From NCBI GenBank assembly GCA_024234635.1, contig JACKNX010000018.1:1-64000 (forward strand): 64,000 nucleotides of DNA. The letters are read 5' to 3'. Positions within the stretch are counted from its first letter, which is position 1. The number at the start of each line of letters is the position of its first letter. Source of the DNA: Pseudomonadales bacterium (GTDB taxonomy: Bacteria > Pseudomonadota > Gammaproteobacteria > Pseudomonadales > Azotimanducaceae). The notes under the pieces were generated by a model. The model was not told the origin of the DNA, searched no databases, and saw only the letters and a program-made list of their open reading frames with translations. The position numbers were made by a program, and so were the translations under genes. Below, in pieces: positions 16,726-26,503 of the stretch.

Positions 16726-19700
16726 TCACACCGCAGCCAGGGCAACGGCCTCCCCGACGTCAACGCTGACGAGGCGGGATACTCCCGGCTCGTGCATCGT
16801 GACACCCAGAAGATGATCCGCGGCTTCCATGGTCAGTTTGTTGTGTGTGATCACCACGAACTGCACTTCGGACGACATCTCCTTGATCAACTCCGCATAG
16901 CGGTTGACATTGGCATCGTCGAGAGGTGCATCCACTTCGTCCAGCAAGCAAACGGGGCTTGGGTTGAGGTGGAATATGGCAAAGATGAGCGCTATGGCCG
17001 TCATTGCCTTTTCACCGCCCGACAGCAAATGCACACTCGCGTTGCGTTTGCCCGGTGGTCTCGCCATGAGCGAAACACCGGTATCGAGCAAGTCCTCCCC
17101 CGTCAGTTCCAGGTAGGCGTGTCCTCCGCCAAACACTTTCGGAAACAGTTCCCCCAGACGCTTGTTGACTGTTTCGAAAGTTTCTTTGAATCTGGCTCGA
17201 GTCTCCCGGTCGATTTTACGCATGGCTTCGCGCAATGTCGCCAGGGCCTGTTCCAGATCGTCGTTCTGTGCATCGAGATAGGCCTTGCGTTCCGATTCCG
17301 TGCGGAATTCATCAATGGCCGCAAGATTTATGGCACCCAGGCGTTCGATGCGCCGCTGGATGCGGTCCAGGTTTTCCTGCCACGCGGGCTCGCTGGCGTC
17401 GTCGGGCATGGCTGCCCTTACTGCCTCGAGTTCGCGCCCGGTACTCTGGATCCGTTCGAGTAGATTGGCCTCCTGCACCGCCAGCCCTTCCCGGGCGATA
17501 CGCGCCTGTTCCAGATTGGCCCGCAACCCCTCCGTGGCAGCTTCAGTACCATGGCGCGCGGCTTCCAGCGCCCGCACGCCGTTATCGATTTCCTCCAGCG
17601 CCAGGCGAATGGTGCCTAGTTCGGTTTCCACCTCAGCCCGCCGGCTCAGCTTTTCCTCGAGCGCGACACGCAATTCCGGCAACGGATCACGGGTCTGCTC
17701 GATGGATGCCTGAAGCTGCTCGCCCTGACGCGCGAAATCGGCAATCTGCGTGGTCAGCCGGGCCAACCCACTTTCCACCGCCGCATGCCGCGAGCGCAGC
17801 GCGGCAAGTTCCGTGCTTGCCGCATGAAACGCATCCCGCTCGGTGCGGGCACGCTGACGCGCCTGCGCCACGCGCGCTTCGGTGGCCACCCGGGCCTGGG
17901 CCAGTTGCTCCCTTGCCAACGCCTGCTCCACCCGCCGCGCTTCGGCGGTGCGCAGCAGTTCCTGCACCGAGGTGAACCTGGAGGCTTCTTCGGCCTCCTG
18001 TGCGGTCAGCTCCTCGAGTTCCTGACGAATGCGGCTGCGCCGGCGCTCCGCTTCCTGTACCTGTACGCGGTACACACCCAACTCCGTGCGTCGCTCACTC
18101 AGGTTGGCGGTAAGCGTCGCGATACGCGCCTGCAGGGCATCCCGCTCCGCTTCCAGCGCAACAGTGCGCTCCCGCCCGAGTTCACGCTGCTGCTGCACTT
18201 CCTCGAGGGCGGTTTCCGCTTCCTCGACATGCACGGTCAGGGTTTCGATGGCGCGCCCACGGCGGATGATGCCGCTCTGCGCACTTTCTTCCGGCGCCAC
18301 GGTCAACCAGTCACGCCCCATCCAGATGCCATCGCGGGTGATGATGCTCTCACCGGGTTGCAGTCCCTGACGGGCCTGCATGGCCACCGGCAACGATTCG
18401 GCGGCATAAACGCCCGCCAGCAGGGAGCCAAGGTTGCCGCCGTTGCCTCGCAACAGGCTGGCTAGACTGGGCAACTCGCCGCCAACCCGGGATTCCACGG
18501 TCTCCGGCTGCCGTGTGGCTTCCACCAGCGCCAGATCACTGGCGGTTTCGATCACCAGGTCGTCGGTGAACGCAGCGAGGTCATCGACAACCACACCGTG
18601 CAGGAAAGCCCCGAGCACCGTCTCCACCGCGCGCTCCCAGCCTGCCACGACCGCCAGGTTTTCGCCGATGCGATCACGCTGCGACAGACCGTGCGCCACC
18701 AGCCATGCTTCGTGCTTGGACTTGTCACGACCGAGCGCCGCCGCCTGCACGGCTTCCAGACTGGTCAGTTCCTGACGCAGCGACTGCAACCGGCCGCGCG
18801 CCGCCTCGATGCCGCGCTCGAGATCGCGGGTGGCGTCCTGACTGAACGTGATGTCCTGACGCCGTTGCTCCAGCTGCGCACCCAGCTCCGCCAGCTGCTC
18901 CTCGATCTGCGCAATGACAATCTCGAGCTCCTCAATCCGGCCGTCCGCGTGCGCGTCGCTGGGATCCTCTTCCGCGGCCAGCACCTGCCGGCGCTGCCGG
19001 TGACGTTCGATGAGCTGCTGCAGATGTTCCAGGCGACTGCCCTGCACATCCACCTGTCGCATCGCTTCGTTGTAGCGTTGACCCACCTCTTCCCAGCGCT
19101 TCTGGTCATCGCGCTGCGCGGCTTCCGCGATGTCGAGATCCGCCTGTGCCTGCTCATCCGCCTGCCGCGCCGCCGCGACCCGCGGCTCCCCGGTCGCAAT
19201 ATCCGCGGCCAGCGTGGCGAGCTGCTCTTCGTCCGTGCTGCGCTGCGCCTGCATCTCGCCGGCCCGGCGCGTCACACCTTCCAGGTCCAGCTCCAGCTGG
19301 CTGACCCGTCGGGTGCTGAACTCGATGCGCTCCTCGTCGCGGGAGATTTCCGCGCCAACCTGATAGAACGCTCCCTGCACACGGTTGAACCCATGCGTCA
19401 TGTCCGCATGCGCTGCGCGCTGCGTTTCGATCTCACTTTCGAGGCGCCGGTGTTCGGCGTTGGCCGCCTCGAGCGCCACCCGACCTTCCTGTATGCGCGT
19501 ATCCAGCTCGGCCAGCTGTACCGCCAGGGTGTCGTAGCGCAACGTATACAGTTCCGCGGCAGTACGGCTTTCCTCGTCCTTCAGTTCCCTGTAGCGCTCC
19601 GCGGCCTTCGCCTGCCGCTGCAGGCGGTCGAGCTGCTTGCCCAGCTCCTCGCGGATATCGTTGAGGCGCGCGAGATTTTCCACCGTATGCTTGATGCGGT

Positions 19701-20244
19701 TTTCCGTTTCCCGCCGCCGTTCCTTGTACTTGGATATCCCCGCTGCTTCCTCCAGGTAGCCACGCAGCTCGTCGGGCTTGGCTTCCACGAGCTGGCTGAT
19801 CATGCCCTGCTCGATGATGGAGTAGCTGCGCGGACCGAAGCCGGTGCCCAGGAAGACGTCCTGGATGTCCCGACGCCGACACTTCTGCCCGTTGAGGAAA
19901 TAGTTGGACTGGCTGTCGCGGGTGACCTCGCGACGGATCGCGATCTCGGCATAAGCGGCATACTGGCCACCCACTCGCCCGTCGCTGTTGTCGAACTGCA
20001 GCTCGATGCTGGCCGACACTGTGGGCTTGCGCGCAGAGGAGCCATTGAAGATCACGTCCGTGATGTTCTCGCCACGCAACTGCTTGGCGGAGCTTTCGCC
20101 CATGACCCAGCGTACCGCATCAATGACGTTGGATTTGCCGCAGCCGTTGGGGCCGACGATGGCGCTCAGTTTCCCGGGAAAGCTGACCGTGGTGGCGTCA
20201 ACGAACGACTTGAATCCTGCAAGTTTTATCTGCTTCAGCCGCAT
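16726..20244 (-). CDS. smc: Chromosome segregation ATPase SMC
   Basis: A 1172-residue SMC from the ATG M-R-L-K-Q-I-K-L-A-G; a TTG four codons upstream is less likely because SMC proteins begin as chosen here. Walker A is G-P-N-G-C-G-K-S near residue 32, followed by coiled coil, a hinge around the middle (V-L-G-A-F-L-H-G-V-V region), a second coiled coil, signature L-S-G-G-E-K-A and Walker B L-L-D-E-V-D-A near the end. It condenses and aligns chromosome arms with ScpAB. A hairpin between ccmI and smc may separate it from the ccm operon. Confidence 0.96.
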   Translation of the reverse strand: MRLKQIKLAGFKSFVDATTVSFPGKLSAIVGPNGCGKSNVIDAVRWVMGESSAKQLRGENITDVIFNGSSARKPTVSASIELQFDNSDGRVGGQYAAYAEIAIRREVTRDSQSNYFLNGQKCRRRDIQDVFLGTGFGPRSYSIIEQGMISQLVEAKPDELRGYLEEAAGISKYKERRRETENRIKHTVENLARLNDIREELGKQLDRLQRQAKAAERYRELKDEESRTAAELYTLRYDTLAVQLAELDTRIQEGRVALEAANAEHRRLESEIETQRAAHADMTHGFNRVQGAFYQVGAEISRDEERIEFSTRRVSQLELDLEGVTRRAGEMQAQRSTDEEQLATLAADIATGEPRVAAARQADEQAQADLDIAEAAQRDDQKRWEEVGQRYNEAMRQVDVQGSRLEHLQQLIERHRQRRQVLAAEEDPSDAHADGRIEELEIVIAQIEEQLAELGAQLEQRRQDITFSQDATRDLERGIEAARGRLQSLRQELTSLEAVQAAALGRDKSKHEAWLVAHGLSQRDRIGENLAVVAGWERAVETVLGAFLHGVVVDDLAAFTDDLVIETASDLALVEATRQPETVESRVGGELPSLASLLRGNGGNLGSLLAGVYAAESLPVAMQARQGLQPGESIITRDGIWMGRDWLTVAPEESAQSGIIRRGRAIETLTVHVEEAETALEEVQQQRELGRERTVALEAERDALQARIATLTANLSERRTELGVYRVQVQEAERRRSRIRQELEELTAQEAEEASRFTSVQELLRTAEARRVEQALAREQLAQARVATEARVAQARQRARTERDAFHAASTELAALRSRHAAVESGLARLTTQIADFARQGEQLQASIEQTRDPLPELRVALEEKLSRRAEVETELGTIRLALEEIDNGVRALEAARHGTEAATEGLRANLEQARIAREGLAVQEANLLERIQSTGRELEAVRAAMPDDASEPAWQENLDRIQRRIERLGAINLAAIDEFRTESERKAYLDAQNDDLEQALATLREAMRKIDRETRARFKETFETVNKRLGELFPKVFGGGHAYLELTGEDLLDTGVSLMARPPGKRNASVHLLSGGEKAMTAIALIFAIFHLNPSPVCLLDEVDAPLDDANVNRYAELIKEMSSEVQFVVITHNKLTMEAADHLLGVTMHEPGVSRLVSVDVGEAVALAAV

Positions 20245-20321
20245 GAAGCGCGCCAATCACCGAGTCGGGAGAAGCGTGCAAGTCTAAAGGAAAGCTCTGC
20301 CCATGCGCACCGGGGGCCCGG

Positions 20322-20339
20322 AAAAAAGCGGACTTTTTT
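20322..20339 (-). terminator. Possible terminator at the end of the ccm operon
   Basis: Arms AAAAAAG and CTTTTTT enclose TCCG on the minus strand, overlapping the ccmI stop codon and ending in T6. The stem is mostly A-T, so strength is doubtful, but it stands out in GC-rich DNA. Confidence 0.4.
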
Positions 20340-21529
20340 CAGCCCGCGGCCGCAGGCGGGTGCAATTCGACACCGAGACTGACCGCCTCTGGCATGTCGC
20401 GGGTGACGATGGGCGCGGACTGCCATTCCCAGTCGCCCGGCTGCGACGTTGGTTGCCCGGTGAGACTCAGGCGCACCACCACTTCGACCTGCTCCGCGGC
20501 GGACAGCGGATTGGCTGGATTCATCGACGCGAGGTCATCCAGCCGCACCGCAAACGGCAGCATCGACGCCGGCCGTCTGGCCACGGCGTAGGGCATGCCG
20601 CCGCCCACGGGACGGGCAACCACGAACACGGTGGCGTCCGCAGGCGTCGCGGCACCGGCGGATACCGCCACGTCGATCGTGGGCAGTTCCACAGGCAGGT
20701 GCGAGCGGACCTGCTCCATGAAGGCAAGCAGGCTGGCCTGGGATCGCGGGTCACGCAGACCGCCCTGGGCTTTGTTCAGGAGCCGCATGGACTCCTTGAA
20801 ATCGCCCATGCGGGCGTAATGCACACTCAGCAGCTGAAGCACCGGCCCATTGGCGGGATCCGCGGCCAGAATGCGCTGCGCGAGCTTTTCACTCTGTTCG
20901 TCCAGTTCGCCATCTGCCGCCAGATACCGCGCCTGTAACCAGTAGGTATCGACGGACGGATCTTCCCCGACGAGCGACGCCGTGCGCGAAAAAGCCTCCG
21001 CGGCCAGCGCGTAACGCTGCTGCTTGAGCAGCACATGGCCGTACAGATACCAGCTTTCCGCATCATCGGCGCGCCGGTCCACCCGTCGCTGCAGGACCTC
21101 CCGCCAGCGATCCAGTTGCGGGTCGTCGTCGGCAAGCGACATGACCGCGCTGGCTCCCCGCACTGCATCGGCATCCGGGTCCCCCACCTTGAGATAGACT
21201 CCAGCCGCAAGCACCGGCGCCAGCAAGCCGAGCACCAGCGCGGGCCAGCGGGGACCAGCGACCCGCTCCGCGCCAGCCGTCGCATCCGCCACTTCGTCCA
21301 GCAGCGAGGCATCCAGTTCCCGGCGGAGCGCGCCGGCGGTATCACCGTCGGCGGCAGCCGCTTCGATTTCGGCGTTCAGTTCGCCACGTCGCTGCTGATA
21401 CAGACCGGCGAGCAGGCGACGCCGGTCGAACCGGCTTTCCCGTCCGGCACGCAGGGTCGGCAGCACGAACAGTGTGAGGGCCACCACCGCGAGCAGGCCG
21501 CAGAAAAGGACAAAGGTGGTATCGGTCAA
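20339..21529 (-). CDS. ccmI: Cytochrome c biogenesis protein CcmI
   Basis: A 396-residue protein with an N-terminal TM helix (about 5-24), a cytoplasmic leucine- and arginine-rich loop (R-R-L-L-A-G-L-Y-Q-Q-R), a second TM near 95-113, and a periplasmic TPR region at about 130-250 followed by a beta-rich C-terminal domain. CcmI holds apocytochrome c for the CcmFH ligase. It overlaps ccmH by 4 bases and is last in the operon. Confidence 0.92.
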   Translation of the reverse strand: MTDTTFVLFCGLLAVVALTLFVLPTLRAGRESRFDRRRLLAGLYQQRRGELNAEIEAAAADGDTAGALRRELDASLLDEVADATAGAERVAGPRWPALVLGLLAPVLAAGVYLKVGDPDADAVRGASAVMSLADDDPQLDRWREVLQRRVDRRADDAESWYLYGHVLLKQQRYALAAEAFSRTASLVGEDPSVDTYWLQARYLAADGELDEQSEKLAQRILAADPANGPVLQLLSVHYARMGDFKESMRLLNKAQGGLRDPRSQASLLAFMEQVRSHLPVELPTIDVAVSAGAATPADATVFVVARPVGGGMPYAVARRPASMLPFAVRLDDLASMNPANPLSAAEQVEVVVRLSLTGQPTSQPGDWEWQSAPIVTRDMPEAVSLGVELHPPAAAG

Positions 21530-21987
21530 CGCACTTCCTCGTCAAGCGCCGCCAGCCGGCGCTGCTCGTCGGCGTCCAGGGCGTCAAGTTCCGGGCGTCT
21601 GGAGATGCCACGCAGCAGCATGAAACCAACGATCAGCGCAAGCGCCGGCAGCGCCCACAACACCACGGTCATGGGCCTGAAAGGCGGGTCATAAAGCACG
21701 AAGTCACCGTAGCGATCCACCAGGTACTGACGGATATCGGCATCGCTCATGCCCTTCTCGACCAGCAGTCGGTACACCGTATTTCGCAGGTCATGGGCGA
21801 TCGGCGCATCACTGCCCGCCAGGTTGGTGTTCTGGCACTTCGGGCACCGCAGTTCGTCGATCAGGCCGTAGTACCGCGCCTCCAGCGCCGGATCGTCAAA
21901 CTGGTGCACTTCCACGGTGGAGGCGGCACGGGCGATACCCGCCACGCAGAAAAACAGGAGGGCGAACGCAAATCCGGAACGCGTCAC
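21526..21987 (-). CDS. ccmH: Cytochrome c biogenesis protein CcmH
   Basis: A 153-residue protein with a signal peptide (about 1-21), redox motif L-R-C48-P-K-C51, and a C-terminal TM helix near 111-128. This is the short form matching the N-terminal half of E. coli CcmH, with CcmI separate. It reduces the CXXCH disulfide of apocytochrome c. Four-base overlaps join it to ccmG and ccmI. Confidence 0.95.
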   Translation of the reverse strand: MTRSGFAFALLFFCVAGIARAASTVEVHQFDDPALEARYYGLIDELRCPKCQNTNLAGSDAPIAHDLRNTVYRLLVEKGMSDADIRQYLVDRYGDFVLYDPPFRPMTVVLWALPALALIVGFMLLRGISRRPELDALDADEQRRLAALDEEVR

Positions 21988-22523
21988 GAGGCGTCCTCCA
22001 TGGCGGCAAGTCGCGGCGCAATCTCCGCGGCCCAGACCTGCTCGTTCACATCACCCACCCGTTTGTAGACGATGGTGCCCCTCGCATCGAGCAGGAAACT
22101 CTCCGGCGCCCCGTAGACACCAAGCTCCACGCCGATACGCCCATCGGCATCCAGCAGATTGAAACTGTAGGGATCCCCGTAGCGGTCGAGCCAGCGGCGC
22201 GCCGACGCCGGGTCGTCCTTGTACACGATGCCCACGATTTCCAATCCTTCGCGCGCCTTCAGTGTTTCCAGAAACGCGTGTTCGGCCTTGCAGGTGGGAC
22301 ACCACGTGGCCCACACGTTCACCAGCAACGGCCTGCCGAGAAGCGCTGTTCGATCCGCCAGTTGCTCCGGCGCATCCAGACGGGGTGCCGAGAACGGGGG
22401 AAACGGTTTGCCAATGAGCGGCGATGGCAGCACCGCCCTGTCGCCCAGCCCGAACCCGATGTAACCAAGCGCAACAATGACGACAAACACGCCAAGCGGG
22501 ACAAAAAAACTCATGCGGTTCAT
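21984..22523 (-). CDS. ccmG: Thiol:disulfide interchange protein CcmG (DsbE)
   Basis: A 179-residue membrane-anchored thioredoxin-like protein: TM at about 7-25 and active site W-C75-P-T-C78, with the family's G-V-Y-G-A-P-E cis-proline loop near 135-141. It supplies reductant to CcmH or apocytochrome c in the periplasm. Confidence 0.95.
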   Translation of the reverse strand: MNRMSFFVPLGVFVVIVALGYIGFGLGDRAVLPSPLIGKPFPPFSAPRLDAPEQLADRTALLGRPLLVNVWATWCPTCKAEHAFLETLKAREGLEIVGIVYKDDPASARRWLDRYGDPYSFNLLDADGRIGVELGVYGAPESFLLDARGTIVYKRVGDVNEQVWAAEIAPRLAAMEDAS

Positions 22524-24481
22524 GCGGGCGCCCCCCCGGCGGCGGCCACACCGGCCCGCGCGGCGACCCGCAACCGGTAACGCCGGTCGAGAATAGCCAG
22601 CCCACCGCCGGCGGCCATGATGATGGCGCCAAACCAGATCCAGCGGACGAAGGGTTTGATGTGCACGCGTACCGCCCAGGCCCCGGCTTCCAGGGGTTCA
22701 CCGAGGGAAATATAGACATCGCGCAGGAAACCCGGGTCGATGGCGGCTTCGGTCATCATGTTGCCGCCGGCGACATACCGGCGTTTTTCGGGCCGCAGCA
22801 TGAACTCACGCCCGTTCTCGGTGATGGCAAACTGGCCGACCTGCGCCACGTAGTTGGGCCCACGGCCATCCTCCACGCTCACGAAACGGATCTGCCTGCC
22901 TTCACGTTCCACCGTATCGCCAGGGTGCATCGCGAGATCTTTTTCGGACGACAGTTCCACCGTAAGCGCGACACCCGCCACCGACATCGCGAAACCAACG
23001 TGGGCAATGCACATGCCGAGCCAGGCAACGCCAGGACGGTGTCCCGAACGCAGCTTGCGGACGAGGTCCGCCGCGTGCGAGGCGACAATTGCAATGGCCA
23101 GCACCACCGCCACCATGGCTGCCAGGCGCGGCAGATCAAATGCGCCCCAAAGCGCGATCACCGCGCCGAGCCCCAGCACGCCTGTTGCCACGAGCGGCCA
23201 GCGCAACAAGGCAACGATGCGCGATGGCGCCGTACGTTTCCAGTTGACGACCGGGGCGAGGACCAGCAGGGCGCAGAGCAGCAGCATCAATGGCACGAAC
23301 AGCTGATTGAAATAGGGTTTGCCCACCGACAGCTTGTCACCGGTGATGGCTTCGTAGCCGAGCGGCCACAGTGTTCCGGTGAGCACAACACCCAGTGCAA
23401 CCGCCAGCAGGATGTTGTTCTGCAGCAGGAACGCATCACGACTCAGCCAGTCGAACGAAGCACGGCTGCGCAGCTGCCAGGCACGCGCGCCATACAGGGT
23501 GAGCGAGCCACCTACCACCACGGCCAGGAAGATCAGGATGAACATGCCGCGTTCCGGATCGACGGCAAACGCATGCACGGAGGTGAGCACTCCGGAACGC
23601 ACGATGAAGGCGCCGAGCAAGGACAGCGAGAACGCGGCGATGGCCAGCAGCAGCGTCCAGCTCTTGAAAACCCCGCGCTTTTCCGTGGCGGCCAGCGAAT
23701 GCACGAGCGCCGTGCCGATGAGCCAGGGCATGAAGGAAGCATTCTCCACCGGATCCCAGAACCACCAGCCGCCCCAGCCGAGTTCGTAGTACGCCCACCA
23801 GCTGCCGAGCGCGATTCCGATGGTGAGGAACGCCCACGCGGTATTGGTCCAGGGCCGTGACCAACGCGCCCATGCGGCATCCAGCCGGCCGGACAACAGC
23901 GCCGCGATGGCAAACGCGAAGGCGACGGAAAAACCGACGTAGCCGGTATAAAGCACCGGCGGGTGCACCGTGAGACCAAAATCCTGCAGCAACGGGTTCA
24001 GGTCCACACCCTCCGCGGGCGTGAACGGCACCAGCCGCCGGAACGGGTTGCTCGTGAACAGCAGGAAGGCGAGAAACCCCACGTTCATGAGCGCCATCAC
24101 GCCGAGAACATTCCAGCGGAACACCGTCGGCAGATGCGCCGAACGCACGGCAACCGCCAGCATCCAGGTGCACATGATCAGCACCCACAGCAGGAACGAA
24201 CCTTCGTGCCCGCCCCAGAGCGCGGCCAGCTTGTACATGAAGGGAAGCTGGGTGTTGGAGTGCTCGGAGACATAGCGGACACTGAAGTCGTCGGTGGCGA
24301 AGGCGTGCATCAGCAGACCGAACGCCAGTGCGACGAGCACAAACTGCCCCGTGACGAGAAACGGCAGGGCCCGCGCGCCCGTCGCCAGGAGTCGGAACCG
24401 CGCCCCCAGTCCAAGCACCGCCATACCGCAGGCCAGCGCAAACGCCAGCACCGCCGCGAAGTGACCCAGTTCGACACTCAT
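22520..24481 (-). CDS. ccmF: Heme lyase subunit CcmF
   Basis: A 653-residue polytopic protein with about 15 hydrophobic segments. The tryptophan-rich heme-handling motif W-G-G-W-W-F-W-D-P-V-E-N lies near 230-243, with conserved histidines in flanking loops (for example P-P-V-L-Y-T-G-Y). CcmF takes heme from CcmE and joins it to apocytochrome c. Four-base overlaps link it to ccmE and ccmG. Confidence 0.96.
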   Translation of the reverse strand: MSVELGHFAAVLAFALACGMAVLGLGARFRLLATGARALPFLVTGQFVLVALAFGLLMHAFATDDFSVRYVSEHSNTQLPFMYKLAALWGGHEGSFLLWVLIMCTWMLAVAVRSAHLPTVFRWNVLGVMALMNVGFLAFLLFTSNPFRRLVPFTPAEGVDLNPLLQDFGLTVHPPVLYTGYVGFSVAFAFAIAALLSGRLDAAWARWSRPWTNTAWAFLTIGIALGSWWAYYELGWGGWWFWDPVENASFMPWLIGTALVHSLAATEKRGVFKSWTLLLAIAAFSLSLLGAFIVRSGVLTSVHAFAVDPERGMFILIFLAVVVGGSLTLYGARAWQLRSRASFDWLSRDAFLLQNNILLAVALGVVLTGTLWPLGYEAITGDKLSVGKPYFNQLFVPLMLLLCALLVLAPVVNWKRTAPSRIVALLRWPLVATGVLGLGAVIALWGAFDLPRLAAMVAVVLAIAIVASHAADLVRKLRSGHRPGVAWLGMCIAHVGFAMSVAGVALTVELSSEKDLAMHPGDTVEREGRQIRFVSVEDGRGPNYVAQVGQFAITENGREFMLRPEKRRYVAGGNMMTEAAIDPGFLRDVYISLGEPLEAGAWAVRVHIKPFVRWIWFGAIIMAAGGGLAILDRRYRLRVAARAGVAAAGGAPA

Positions 24482-24897
24482 TGCGGCCGCTCCATGCCGG
24501 CCAGTTCCGGCGGCATGTAGTTTTCATCGTGCTTGGCCAGTACTTCGCGAGCCACGAACACGCCGTCGTCACCCAGACGGCCTTCCACGATCACGCCCTG
24601 CCCTTCTCGAAACAGGTCCGGCAGGATACCTTCGTACTGCACCGTGAACTGCGCCGCCTGGCGATCCGTCAGCACGAACGTGCTCAACAACTGGCGGCGT
24701 TGCCAGCTGCCTTCCAGCACCATGCCGCCCGCGCGGATATTGCGGTCGTGCGGCGCCTCCCCCGACGTGATCTGACCGGGCAGGTAGAACATGTTCACGT
24801 TCTTGCCGAGGCCCAGAAGCACCAGGCCGATGACCAGCGCGCTGCCAAGCGCCAGGGCCAGTACCAGGTACAACCTGCGCTTGCGTGTGGGATTCAC
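24478..24897 (-). CDS. ccmE: Heme chaperone CcmE
   Basis: The chosen start is GTG at 24897 (V-N-P-T-R-K-R-R-L-Y), which aligns with family N-termini and gives a GTGA 4-base overlap with ccmD; the frame is open further upstream but that part is not CcmE-like. The result is 139 residues: TM at about 9-29, an OB-fold beta barrel, and heme-binding H123 and Y127 in A-K-H-D-E-N-Y-M-P-P. It carries heme covalently from CcmABCD to CcmF. Confidence 0.94.
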   Translation of the reverse strand: MNPTRKRRLYLVLALALGSALVIGLVLLGLGKNVNMFYLPGQITSGEAPHDRNIRAGGMVLEGSWQRRQLLSTFVLTDRQAAQFTVQYEGILPDLFREGQGVIVEGRLGDDGVFVAREVLAKHDENYMPPELAGMERPQ

Positions 24898-25079
24898 TGG
24901 GATTCGTTCTCCTGTTCCGCCGCCACATCGGCGGCAATGTCTCGCAACGCCCGCCGGAACGCCATCCGGGTGCCGATCACCAGCAGGAGGAGCGTGACGA
25001 AACTGCTGCCATAGGCCAGCCAGACGTACAGACCATGCCGTCCCATGCTGGCCCATTCGCTGAACGCTTCAACGGACAT
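24894..25079 (-). CDS. ccmD: Heme exporter accessory protein CcmD
   Basis: A 61-residue single-TM protein (H-G-L-Y-V-W-L-A-Y segment to about residue 39) with a charged cytoplasmic tail. CcmD is needed for release of holo-CcmE from CcmABC. It overlaps ccmC by 11 bases and ccmE by 4. Confidence 0.92.
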   Translation of the reverse strand: MSVEAFSEWASMGRHGLYVWLAYGSSFVTLLLLVIGTRMAFRRALRDIAADVAAEQENESQ

Positions 25080-25824
25080 CGGGCCTCCGTACCAGTTCGA
25101 CCACCCAACTGGTGTCGCGTTCCCGCCGCAGGATTTCGGTGCGCATGCGGGCGATCATCACATACCCGAACAGGCAGTACATGCCGATGACGTTCACCAG
25201 CAGCGGCAGATACATCACCGCAGGCATGTTGATCCTGCGCATGGAAAAGGTTGAGCCCTGGTGCAGGGTGGTCCACCACTCCACCGAATACTTGATGATC
25301 GGAATGTTCACCAGGCCGGCGATAGCCAGCACCGCGCAGGCCCTTGCCGCCGACTCCGCCGCCGGAATCGCCTGCCGCAACGCATGCAGACCGAAATACA
25401 GAAACAGCAGGATCAGCGTGGAAACGAGCCGTGCATCCGTCCATTCCCACCATGTGCCCCAGGTGGGACGCCCCCATACCGCGCCCGTGAACAGTCCAAG
25501 CGCCGTCATCGCCATGCCGAACGGGACGATTGCCACCATGGCGACATCCGCCATCTTCATACGCCACACCAGGAGCACCAGACCCGCCGCACCAAGCGTC
25601 ATGTAGGCACTTTGCGCCACGATGACGGTGGGTACATGGATATAGATGATGCGGAAGCTGTCGCCCTGCTGATAGTCCGCCGGCGCCCAGACCAGGCCCC
25701 ACACGGACCCGACCGCAAGCAGCACGAGGGCGGCAATGCCGAAGCCGGTCTGCCAGGGCGCCATCATTCCATAGAACCAGCGTGGCGAGCCCAGGCGATG
25801 CCAGGTGGTGGTGATCCATCCCAT
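25069..25824 (-). CDS. ccmC: Heme-handling protein CcmC
   Basis: A 251-residue protein with six TM helices. The WWD-type motif W-G-T-W-W-E-W-T-D-A-R is present, flanked by conserved histidines (I-Y-I-H-V-P and T-L-H-Q-G). CcmC loads heme onto CcmE. It lies 7 bases after ccmB. Confidence 0.95.
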   Translation of the reverse strand: MGWITTTWHRLGSPRWFYGMMAPWQTGFGIAALVLLAVGSVWGLVWAPADYQQGDSFRIIYIHVPTVIVAQSAYMTLGAAGLVLLVWRMKMADVAMVAIVPFGMAMTALGLFTGAVWGRPTWGTWWEWTDARLVSTLILLFLYFGLHALRQAIPAAESAARACAVLAIAGLVNIPIIKYSVEWWTTLHQGSTFSMRRINMPAVMYLPLLVNVIGMYCLFGYVMIARMRTEILRRERDTSWVVELVRRPDVR

Positions 25825-25831
25825 CTCGTTG

Positions 25832-26503
25832 CTACTGCTCCAGGCTGACCTTGAGACCCGCGCTCACCGCGAACGGAGCCGCCATGATACTGGCCACGCT
25901 GAGCGCTGCCAGCCAATAGATCGCCGGACCCGGCGGATCGCCATCCAGCGCCCGGTTCACGACGCTGACGCCAAAAATAAGTACGGGAATGAGCATCGGC
26001 AGCACCAGCAAGCCCAGAATCGCCCCGCTGCGGCGGATGCCGACCGTGACCGAGGCGCCGATGGCACCAATGAAACTTACCGCCGGTGACCCCGCCAGAA
26101 AGGCCAGGAACAGCATGGGCAGTACCTTCGCGGGCAGGTTCAGGGCCAGCCCGAGCAGAGGGGAACACAGCGTGATGAGCGCACCGGTGGCCAGCCACTG
26201 CACCAGCAACTTCCCAAGCACCGGTGCCACGGGCGACTGCGTGATCAGAAACATTTGCTCCAGACTGCCATCGTCATAGTCGCGACGGAACATACCGTCC
26301 AGTGCCAGCATGTTGGTGAGTAGGACCAGGGCCCACAACACCCCCGCCGCATGTGCGCGCAAATTCTCGGGTCGGCCGTCCAGCGCCAGCGCGAACAGCA
26401 GGACCGTAAGAAACAGAAAGACAAGTGGATTGAGTACATCGGTGCGGGAGCGTGCAAGCAGCAGCAGCTCGCGGCGGATCTGGCCACCCAGGGCGCCGCT
26501 CAT
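25832..26503 (-). CDS. ccmB: Heme exporter permease CcmB
   Basis: A 223-residue protein with six hydrophobic helices and the family N-terminus (R-E-L-L-L-L-A-R-S-R-T-D-V-L-N-P-L). It forms the membrane part of the CcmAB ABC module that drives release of holo-CcmE. The start overlaps the ccmA stop by 4 bases. Confidence 0.93.
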   Translation of the reverse strand: MSGALGGQIRRELLLLARSRTDVLNPLVFLFLTVLLFALALDGRPENLRAHAAGVLWALVLLTNMLALDGMFRRDYDDGSLEQMFLITQSPVAPVLGKLLVQWLATGALITLCSPLLGLALNLPAKVLPMLFLAFLAGSPAVSFIGAIGASVTVGIRRSGAILGLLVLPMLIPVLIFGVSVVNRALDGDPPGPAIYWLAALSVASIMAAPFAVSAGLKVSLEQ